Below are positions 1 to 4,873 of a stretch of 5,627 nucleotides of DNA, piece after piece. Made by a program: the position numbers and the translations under genes. Origin of the DNA: Clostridiales bacterium (GTDB lineage: Bacteria > Bacillota > Clostridia > Saccharofermentanales > UBA5734); contig DOFA01000184.1 of NCBI GenBank assembly GCA_003532195.1, forward strand, positions 1 through 5,627, read 5' to 3'. The first letter of the stretch is position 1, and each line of letters opens with the position of its first letter. The notes under the pieces are model-generated. The model worked only from the letters and a program-made list of their open reading frames with translations, did not search any database and was not told where the DNA came from.

Positions 1-420
1 GAGAAATTCCGCCCGATAGTCAGCCAGCGTTTCTTCGCTCAGATATTGGCTCATGTCGACCAGCAGGCCTTGCCTGGCCAGTTCGTATGCCGAATCGGCG
101 TAGGTCGCGAAAATATCCGGCAAGGACGAATCCTCGGCGCTGCCAGCTGCCAGGGCGATTTTGCCCGCCAGATCGGCGACATTGCCCTGGCTGGCTGCGC
201 TGATCTGGATTTTGGCGCTCTGTCCGGATGTCTGGTTGAACGTCGTGATCAGCCGGTCAAAAGTCGCCAGTTGGGCGCCGTTATAATAATGCCAGCATTC
301 GATGGCGATCGGATCCCGGGCGCCGTACCTGGCATAATCGGCTTCGCTGCACGCATTGGCGCCCGCCAGCCGGAGGATGATCAGAAGAAGCACCGCGGTC
401 TTGAACAGATATCTGGCCAT
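1..420 (-). CDS. Extracellular solute-binding protein of a sugar-type ABC transporter (partial, C-terminus missing)
   Basis: This is an open frame of 140 codons from ATG at 420 that runs off the left edge with no stop. It begins with a basic then hydrophobic leader (residues 1-23, MARYLFKTAVLLLIILRLAG) ending in ANAC. Export is therefore clear, with either lipoprotein anchoring on Cys24 or AxA-type cleavage just before it. The mature start carries features of family-1 solute-binding proteins: IECWHYYNGAQ (39-49), a helix with FDRLITTFNQ (54-63), SQGNVADLAGKI (78-89), and PDIFATYADSAYELARQGLL (101-120) followed by VDMSQYL. In this family the protein captures a solute outside the membrane and delivers it to a permease/ATPase, genes for which would lie beyond the window. 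It starts 38 nt after the phosphorylase stop in the same direction, so co-transcription is likely and suggests an alpha-glucan-derived sugar, but the ligand is inference. UgpB-like glycerophosphodiester or other ligands remain possible. Confidence 0.85.
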   Translation of the reverse strand, partial: MARYLFKTAVLLLIILRLAGANACSEADYARYGARDPIAIECWHYYNGAQLATFDRLITTFNQTSGQSAKIQISAASQGNVADLAGKIALAAGSAEDSSLPDIFATYADSAYELARQGLLVDMSQYLSEETLADYRAEFL

Positions 421-423
421 GTG

Positions 424-438
424 TCCCCCTTACCTCCC
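424..438 (-). promoter_or_regulatory. Ribosome binding site region of the solute-binding protein gene
   Basis: Read on the minus strand, GGGAGG (438-433) lies 12 nt before the ATG at 420, a rather long spacing. A second purine run, AAGGGGG (431-425), lies 4 nt from the ATG. No other start codon fits between them, and the hydrophobic leader begins directly after this ATG, so the start is well supported. Confidence 0.6.
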
Positions 439-458
439 GACAGTCATAATTTACCAGG

Positions 459-2840
459 TCAGACCCTGATCGGTCTCCCTTCGATATGCCATATATCCGC
501 GGCATACTCCCGGATAGTCCGGTCAGAACTGAATGGTCCGCCATGAATGATATTATACCAGCATTTTCGCGCCCAGGCTTGCCTGTCGTGATAATCATCA
601 AGCAGGCGCTTCCGGGTCAGGCGATATTCATCAAAATCACCAAGCACATAATAGGGATCCGCCGGCTGTCCGCCGGATCCATAGATCAGGCTGTTGTGCA
701 GTTCGCGGAACCAGCCGGTGCCGCCGTCGCTGAGCGTGCCGTCGATCAAAGCGTCCACGCAGCGGCGCAGGCCGGGAATATGCTCATACTGCCATTGCGG
801 GTTGTAATAGCCCCAGGTTTTGGCAAAATCCTCGGCCTGGCAGCCGAATATATAGTTGTTGCCTTCTCCTGCTGCTTCGGCGATCTCAATGTTGGCGCCG
901 TCGCAGGTGCCCAAGGTCAGCGCGCCGTTGATCATGAATTTCATGTTGCCGGTGCCGGAAGCCTCCATGCCGACTGTTGAGATCTGTTCCGACACATCGG
1001 CGGCGGGAATGATCTGTTCCGCAAGGGAAACCCGGTAATTGCCGAGAAAGATCACCTGGAGGCGGCCGCGCACAACCGGGTCCTGGTTGATCAGGCGGGC
1101 AATCTCCGTAATGAACTTGATGATCGCCTTGGCCCGGTAATAGCCGGGTGCGGCTTTGGCGCCAAAAAACCAGGCGCAGGGTTGTATTTGGGCATCCGGA
1201 TTATCCCGCAGCCAAAAATACTGGTCGAGGATCTGCAGGGCGTTCAGAAGCTGCCGCTTGTATTCGTGCAGCCGTTTGGCCTGCATGTCGAACAGCATGT
1301 CCGGATTGATGCTGATGTTGTCATAATGGGCCAGATACTCGGCCTGACGCACTTTGTTGCGCCGCTTGATATCCATCAGGCGGTTCATGGTCTTTTCATC
1401 TTGAGCCAGGTTTTCCAGAACCGCCAGGCGACTCAGGTCGGTAACCCAGGATTCGTCGCCGATAAGTTCGGTCAGCAGGCCGGCCAGTTCCGGATTGCAC
1501 AGCCGAAGCCAGCGGCGCGGCGTGATCCCATTGGTTTTATTGCTGAATTTCTCCGGCCAAAGCTGATAAAAGCCCCGCAGAGTCTGTTGCTGCAAGATGC
1601 GCGTGTGCAGTGCGGCCACCCCGTTGATCGAGGCGCTGGCATACGATGCCAGATTTGCCATCCGGATCCGGCCATTCCCGAGTGGCGCCAGCTGATTGGC
1701 AAGGCCGGCATCCAAACCCCGGCTAGCCGCAGCCTGGCGGAACTGTCCGTCGATACGGGTGACAATATCGAGAATCCAGGGGAACAGGGAGCGGAATATC
1801 CCGATATCCCACTGCTCCAGGGCTTCTGCCATGATCGTGTGGTTGGTGTAGGCAAAGACTCTCTGCACGATCGGCCAGGCTTTTTCCCAGGTCATTTGAT
1901 GCTCACCGGTCAGAATCCGCAGCAGTTCGGGAATAGCGATCACAGGGTGTGTGTCATTGAGCTGGATGCTGTTCAAATCGGCAAATCGGCTAAAATCGTT
2001 ACTGTAAAGCCGGCAGTGCCGGTTGACAATGCTCTGCAGCGAAGCGCTGGCGAGCAGGTACTGCTGGCGGAGGCGCAGCGTTTTCCCGGCGCTGGTCGTA
2101 TCGTTGGGATATAAGGTCCGGCAGATATCTTCGGTCTGGTTGCGCCGGGCCACCGCGTCGCGGTATCTCTGGTCATTGAAAAGCTCAAAGTCGAACTCCT
2201 GGACCGGTTCGGCCTGCCAGAGGCGCAGCGTGTTGACATTGGCGGTGTGGAAACCGGTGACGGGCAGGTCGAAGGGCACCGCCCACACATCCATATCCTG
2301 ATAATGGATCAGTACTTGATCCGACTCGCGCCGGACCAGGAAAGGATAACCCTTCTCCATCCAGGCGTCCGGGTATTCCCGCTGGAATCCGTTTTCAATT
2401 TTCTGGCTAAACAGGCCGTAGCGGTAAAGCAGGCCGTATCCGGTCACCGGCAGATTCAGCGCCGCACTGGAGTCCAGAAAACACGATGCCAGACGTCCCA
2501 GTCCGCCGCTGCCCAGTCCCGGGTCGATCTCCTGTTCTTCCAGGCCGGCGAGGTCAAAGCCCAATTTGCGGACAGCTTCCCGGACCGGTTCTATGAGATC
2601 CAAATTGATCAGGTTGTTCAGCAGGGAGCGGCCTTGCAAAAATTCCGCGGAAAAGTAATGGGCCTGGCGGCCAGACTGGTAAACAGCTGTGGTTTCCTGC
2701 CAGTTTTCCGCCAGCGACTCCACAACCGTGCGCGATAGAGCGGTCCAAAATTCATACGGGCCGGCATTCAGGGGCAGGCAAGCAGCCTCCGCTTTAAGAT
2801 GGCAAATGATCTTCTCTTTGATTTCTGATTCAAGCAACAT
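459..2840 (-). CDS. glgP: Glycogen/maltodextrin phosphorylase (PLP-dependent, GT35)
   Basis: This cytoplasmic enzyme releases glucose-1-phosphate from alpha-1,4-glucans using phosphate and pyridoxal phosphate. It has 793 residues from ATG 2840, close to the usual bacterial 750-820. Family landmarks occur in order: YFSAEFLQGR (62-71), glycine-rich loop GSGGLGRLASCFLDS (110-124), NDTHP (295-299), TNHT with the substrate-site His334, KTNGITPRRW (435-444), KRLHEYKRQLLN (522-533) with Arg523 and Lys528 for phosphate/PLP, and EASGTGNMKFMINGALTLGT (626-645) with PLP-binding Lys634. The end, FSSDRTIREYAADIW, matches the family C-terminus, so the gene is complete. An upstream in-frame ATG at 2945 would add 35 residues, but it sits in the -10 box of the predicted promoter, whereas 2840 has a good ribosome binding site. 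It is followed after 38 nt by a solute-binding protein gene. Glycogen and maltodextrin preference cannot be separated from sequence alone, so the symbol could equally be malP. Confidence 0.97.
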   Translation of the reverse strand: MLLESEIKEKIICHLKAEAACLPLNAGPYEFWTALSRTVVESLAENWQETTAVYQSGRQAHYFSAEFLQGRSLLNNLINLDLIEPVREAVRKLGFDLAGLEEQEIDPGLGSGGLGRLASCFLDSSAALNLPVTGYGLLYRYGLFSQKIENGFQREYPDAWMEKGYPFLVRRESDQVLIHYQDMDVWAVPFDLPVTGFHTANVNTLRLWQAEPVQEFDFELFNDQRYRDAVARRNQTEDICRTLYPNDTTSAGKTLRLRQQYLLASASLQSIVNRHCRLYSNDFSRFADLNSIQLNDTHPVIAIPELLRILTGEHQMTWEKAWPIVQRVFAYTNHTIMAEALEQWDIGIFRSLFPWILDIVTRIDGQFRQAAASRGLDAGLANQLAPLGNGRIRMANLASYASASINGVAALHTRILQQQTLRGFYQLWPEKFSNKTNGITPRRWLRLCNPELAGLLTELIGDESWVTDLSRLAVLENLAQDEKTMNRLMDIKRRNKVRQAEYLAHYDNISINPDMLFDMQAKRLHEYKRQLLNALQILDQYFWLRDNPDAQIQPCAWFFGAKAAPGYYRAKAIIKFITEIARLINQDPVVRGRLQVIFLGNYRVSLAEQIIPAADVSEQISTVGMEASGTGNMKFMINGALTLGTCDGANIEIAEAAGEGNNYIFGCQAEDFAKTWGYYNPQWQYEHIPGLRRCVDALIDGTLSDGGTGWFRELHNSLIYGSGGQPADPYYVLGDFDEYRLTRKRLLDDYHDRQAWARKCWYNIIHGGPFSSDRTIREYAADIWHIEGRPIRV

Positions 2841-2850
2841 GGATTCCTCA
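2841..2850 (-). promoter_or_regulatory. Ribosome binding site that sets the phosphorylase start
   Basis: The minus strand reads TGAGGAATCC directly before ATG 2840. GAGG lies 5 nt from the start, which supports this ATG over the in-frame ATG at 2945. Confidence 0.75.
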
Positions 2851-2853
2851 CTG

Positions 2854-2906
2854 GTATCTGACACAACTTTCCGCAGGCTCTGCGGGGTGGAAAGTTGTGT
2901 ATCTGA
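2854..2906 (-). repeat. Palindromic hairpin flanked by 8-bp direct repeats in the phosphorylase leader
   Basis: ACACAACTTTCC (2861-2872) and GGAAAGTTGTGT (2889-2900) are perfect reverse complements of 12 bp. A nested stem, CCGCAG (2871-2876) with CTGCGG (2880-2885), has a 3-nt loop. The best fold is a 10-bp outer stem stacked on a 6-bp inner stem, with a 5-nt bulge on one side (2886-2890). The direct repeat GTATCTGA occurs at 2854-2861 and again at 2899-2906, touching the outer edges of the inverted repeat with only 1-2 nt overlap. In the transcript the hairpin ends 20 nt before the start codon and leaves the ribosome binding site outside the stem. It has no U-tract, so it is not a standard terminator. 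It could be a leader RNA structure, a protein-binding operator, or an inserted palindrome with a target duplication. Confidence 0.85.
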
Positions 2907-2909
2907 ATA

Positions 2910-2926
2910 ATGGCATTTTTCGCCAT
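2910..2926 (-). other. Small hairpin near the predicted 5' end of the phosphorylase mRNA
   Basis: ATGGC (2910-2914) and GCCAT (2922-2926) form a 5-bp stem with a 7-nt AT-rich loop, about 4 nt after the predicted transcription start. Together with the larger hairpin at 2861-2900 it would make a two-stem leader. A 5-bp stem is weak, so this is only suggestive. Confidence 0.3.
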
Positions 2927-2936
2927 AAACAGCATC

Positions 2937-2965
2937 ATTATACACATCCGGTCAGCCGGGGTCAA
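2937..2965 (-). promoter_or_regulatory. Sigma-A/sigma-70-type promoter of the phosphorylase operon
   Basis: On the minus strand, TTGACC (2965-2960) is followed by a 17-nt spacer and a perfect TATAAT (2942-2937). The predicted start of transcription is near 2930, giving an untranslated leader of about 90 nt before ATG 2840. The -35 box matches the consensus at 5 of 6 positions and the -10 box at 6 of 6. It is the only strongly AT-rich stretch in the divergent intergenic region. Confidence 0.8.
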
Positions 2966-3021
2966 TTTTGTGCCATTCCGAGCCTGCGCCGGGCCTGCGG
3001 GGGCTTATTTACCGCCGCCTG

Positions 3022-3051
3022 TTGTGACCGGGCCGGCATTTGGAGTACAAT
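3022..3051 (+). promoter_or_regulatory. Candidate promoter of the prepilin peptidase operon
   Basis: TTGTGA (3022-3027) is followed by an 18-nt spacer and TACAAT (3046-3051). The -35 box matches the consensus at 4 of 6 positions and the -10 box at 5 of 6. Transcription would start near 3058, about 45 nt before ATG 3104. It is weaker than the divergent promoter on the other strand, and the two -35 boxes lie about 57 bp apart with starts facing away. Confidence 0.5.
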
Positions 3052-3090
3052 GAAAACAACCCGGCCGGCTGTGCCGCCGATCTTATGTGC

Positions 3091-3095
3091 AGGAG
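3091..3095 (+). promoter_or_regulatory. Ribosome binding site that sets the prepilin peptidase start
   Basis: AGGAG lies 8 nt before ATG 3104. An alternative in-frame ATG at 3050 has GGAG only 4 nt upstream and overlaps the candidate -10 box, so 3104 is preferred. Confidence 0.7.
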
Positions 3096-3103
3096 AAAAG
3101 ATT

Positions 3104-3856
3104 ATGCATTTCTGGCCTTACCTGATCTTCCCGGTTGCCGGCCTGGCCGGCGGCTACGCAATTTGGTATTTTTTTCGCAAAATGCCCGCTGCCTGGCTGC
3201 TGGATTACGGCGAGACCGAAATCCCGCCTGAATTGAAAGAACTTCAGCTGCTGCCGTTTTTGCCGGACGCGCTGCTTCTGATGGCCGCTGACGCGCTGGT
3301 TTTCCTTCTGGGCTGGATTTTCCTTGGCCTCAGCTGGGAGCTCGCGGCAGTGCTGATGGCCGCGCAGCCGCTGCTGCTGGTCATGGCAGCCGATATCAAA
3401 ACCAGAATCATCCCGGACCAGTTTATCCTGGCGCTGCTGCCCTGCGCGCTGCTGCTCTGGGTGGCGGACGGCCTGAACGGCAGCCCTGCCTGGCTCTCCG
3501 GCTTGCTGCAGCGGATCCTGGCTGGCCTGGCTGGCGGCGCGGTGTTGTTTTTCAGCGGCTGGCTGGGTGAAAAACTGCTGCACCGTGAAGCCATGGGCAT
3601 GGGCGATGTCAAGCTGCTGGCAGCCTGCGGCCTGATGACCAGCCTGTCCCGCTTGCCGATGCTGTTGATCCTGGCCTTCCTGACGGCTGCCTGTATTGCC
3701 GTGCCGCTGCTGATCCGCAGGATCCGCCGGCCGGAGGCAGGCAGCGATATGGCTTTCGGTCCTTTTATTGCCCTGGCTTCCCTGCTGGTCCTTCTGCTCA
3801 GCAAACTGATTTTTGCCGGTTGGGACTGGTATCTGGGCCTGATGATCGGAGCATGA
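3104..3856 (+). CDS. Type IV prepilin peptidase, A24 family (short form)
   Basis: This is a 250-residue integral membrane aspartic peptidase; the family cleaves the leader of type IV pilin-like precursors at the cytoplasmic face. Both catalytic aspartates are visible in their usual settings: AADIKTRIIPD (95-105, Asp97) and GMGDVKLLAACG (165-176, Asp168). AFGPFIALAS (217-226) matches the conserved segment near the C-terminus. Predicted membrane segments lie at about 4-23, 53-76, 79-95, 106-121, 134-153, 170-202 (probably two) and 217-236. The N-terminal part ends in RKMPAAWLLDYGE (25-37) and lacks the paired CxxC motifs and the long cytoplasmic loop of PilD-type enzymes, so methyltransferase activity is doubtful. 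The next gene overlaps by ATGA, implying translational coupling. No pilin or assembly ATPase gene is visible, so the actual substrate is unknown. An upstream start at 3050 would add 18 residues. Confidence 0.88.
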   Translation: MHFWPYLIFPVAGLAGGYAIWYFFRKMPAAWLLDYGETEIPPELKELQLLPFLPDALLLMAADALVFLLGWIFLGLSWELAAVLMAAQPLLLVMAADIKTRIIPDQFILALLPCALLLWVADGLNGSPAWLSGLLQRILAGLAGGAVLFFSGWLGEKLLHREAMGMGDVKLLAACGLMTSLSRLPMLLILAFLTAACIAVPLLIRRIRRPEAGSDMAFGPFIALASLLVLLLSKLIFAGWDWYLGLMIGA

Positions 3857-4857
3857 CGTCCATTCGCAAACCAGATCCCCCCCGGATCCGCCGCCCCGCG
3901 GATGTGCCGGGCCTGCCGGATCCGCCGCCCCGGGCTTATCCCGGAGCCGCCGGCTCCCTGCTGCTGGCCTATGCCGGCCTGGCTTTGCTGGCGGCTTTGC
4001 TGCGCCGCAGCTGGCCGGCTCTGGATCTTCTGTTGAGTCAAAACACGCTGCAAGCCATGGTGATCGGCGGCATCATCACCCAGGGCGGCCTGATCCTTCT
4101 GCCGACCCTCCTGACCATCCTGGCCAGCCGGCTGCCCGCCGCCGACCTGACCGGCGGCAGACCCAGGGCCGGCAGTCTGATCCTGTCCATATCCGTCGGG
4201 GTTCCCGCGGCTGTCGTCTTCCAGGGGCTGAACAATCTTTTGATTTACATGCTCCTGAGAAGCGGCATCGAACTGCCGCTTCCGACTCAGGCGACCGGAG
4301 TCGGCGGCAGCTTGTTCGAGCAGTCCTGGGCTGTCATGATCTTGATCGTTCTGGTCAGCGTGATCGTGCCCGGCGTGGCGGAAGAGCTGATGTTCCGCGG
4401 TGTCATCCTGGCTTCGCTGCGCTCATCAGGCGCCTTTCTGTCCGCGATTGTCTGGCAGGCCGCTGCTTTCGCGCTGTTTCACGGCGATCCGCTGTTTTTG
4501 CTGCCGCCTCTTTTGACCGGCTTGCTGCTGGCAGCGGTCCGGCGCAACAGCGGCAGCATCTATCCGGCGATGCTGACGCACATGACTTTGAACCTGACCC
4601 TGCTGGCGATCAATCCTCTCCTGCCCCGCCTGACGGCGGAATATCTGCTGGACGGCAAAGCCCAGGCGCAATCCCTGCTCTATGCCTCCCTGATTGCCGC
4701 CTGCGTCGCTGCAGTCGCCCTGGTGCCGCTGCTGATTCTGATCATTCACCTGCAGCCGCCCCCGGCCAGGCGGCGTTTGCACCTCTGGCCGGCAGACTGG
4801 AAATTCGCCTTGGCATTTCTGGTCCTGCTTGTTACAATGATTCTGGAAAGCACTTAA
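3853..4857 (+). CDS. CPBP-family intramembrane glutamic protease (Abi/Rce1-like)
   Basis: This 334-residue multi-pass membrane protein has the CPBP (PF02517) motifs in order: EELMFRG (177-183, catalytic-type Glu177/Glu178 with Arg182), FALFH (206-210, FxxxH with His210), and THMTLN (242-247, HxxxN with His243 and Asn247). Members include Rce1-type CAAX proteases and many bacterial proteins of unassigned function, some linked to bacteriocin self-immunity. The N-terminus is a Pro/Arg-rich, probably cytoplasmic tail (5-31), followed by about eight or nine hydrophobic segments from residue 34 onward. ATG 3853 overlaps the TGA of the prepilin peptidase (ATGA), with GGAG only 1 nt upstream, so coupled reinitiation is the likely mode of translation. 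A TTG at 3820 in the same frame would add 11 residues inside the upstream gene and has no obvious ribosome binding site. The substrate is unknown. Confidence 0.88.
   Translation: MTSIRKPDPPRIRRPADVPGLPDPPPRAYPGAAGSLLLAYAGLALLAALLRRSWPALDLLLSQNTLQAMVIGGIITQGGLILLPTLLTILASRLPAADLTGGRPRAGSLILSISVGVPAAVVFQGLNNLLIYMLLRSGIELPLPTQATGVGGSLFEQSWAVMILIVLVSVIVPGVAEELMFRGVILASLRSSGAFLSAIVWQAAAFALFHGDPLFLLPPLLTGLLLAAVRRNSGSIYPAMLTHMTLNLTLLAINPLLPRLTAEYLLDGKAQAQSLLYASLIAACVAAVALVPLLILIIHLQPPPARRRLHLWPADWKFALAFLVLLVTMILEST
3877..3883 (+). repeat. C7 homopolymer near the start of the CPBP gene
   Basis: Seven consecutive C residues span codons 9-11. A length change here would shift the frame almost at the beginning of the gene, so it is a possible slippage site. 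The length is modest and could also reflect the local GC richness. Confidence 0.5.
3882..3932 (+). repeat. 17-bp direct repeat inside the CPBP gene
   Basis: CCGGATCCGCCGCCCCG occurs at 3882-3898 and again, identically, at 3916-3932. The period is 34 nt, which is not a multiple of three, so the two copies are read in different frames: RIRRP (residues 11-15) and PDPPPR (22-27). A degenerate third copy just upstream (3871-3885) encodes PDPPR. This indicates that the proline-rich tail grew by DNA duplication rather than by selection on a peptide repeat. Confidence 0.85.
4810..4838 (+). promoter_or_regulatory. Candidate internal promoter for the AI-2E-type gene
   Basis: TTGGCA (4810-4815), a 17-nt spacer and TACAAT (4833-4838) each match the consensus at 5 of 6 positions. 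It lies within the last 48 nt of the CPBP coding region. Transcription would begin near 4845, about 29 nt before ATG 4874 and just ahead of its ribosome binding site. Confidence 0.55.
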
Positions 4858-4861
4858 GTTC

Positions 4862-4867
4862 AGGAGG
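4862..4867 (+). promoter_or_regulatory. Consensus ribosome binding site of the AI-2E-type gene
   Basis: A perfect AGGAGG lies 6 nt before ATG 4874 and is the strongest in the window. It fixes the start of the last gene, which has no need for coupling to the gene before it. Confidence 0.85.
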
Positions 4868-4873
4868 CTTGAA

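Noticed and set aside
46..546. 166-codon plus-strand frame over the solute-binding protein start and phosphorylase end
   Set aside because: It is antisense to two genes with clear family motifs and has no ribosome binding site of note.
1182..2114. 310-codon open frame on the plus strand opposite the phosphorylase
   Set aside because: It is wholly antisense to a gene with unmistakable phosphorylase motifs and has no recognisable domain. Long antisense frames are expected in GC-rich coding DNA.
2861..2900. Leader hairpin as a Rho-independent terminator or a CcpA-type cre site
   Set aside because: No U-tract follows on either strand, and the sequence does not fit a short cre palindrome. The two arms are too far apart for a typical LacI-family operator.
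2768..2926. Possible upstream open frame (ATG at 2926, minus strand, 52 codons) overlapping the phosphorylase start out of frame
   Set aside because: The ATG would lie only a few nucleotides after the predicted transcription start with no ribosome binding site, and the peptide shows no recognisable pattern. Leaderless translation cannot be excluded but has no support.
2982..3000. GCCTGCG repeated twice in the intergenic region, with an inverted GCCTGCGG in the leader hairpin
   Set aside because: These are 7-8 bp GC-rich matches without regular spacing, too short to support an operator.
3031..3069. GGCCGG/CCGGCC and GCCGGC matches around the plus-strand -10 box
   Set aside because: Six-base GC-only matches are expected by chance in this composition, and the stems do not extend.
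3244..4053. 269-codon open frame on the minus strand opposite the prepilin peptidase and CPBP gene
   Set aside because: Its composition is dominated by Arg, Ser, Ala and Gln, as in shadows of membrane-protein genes. It has no domain and no promoter, and both sense genes are well supported.
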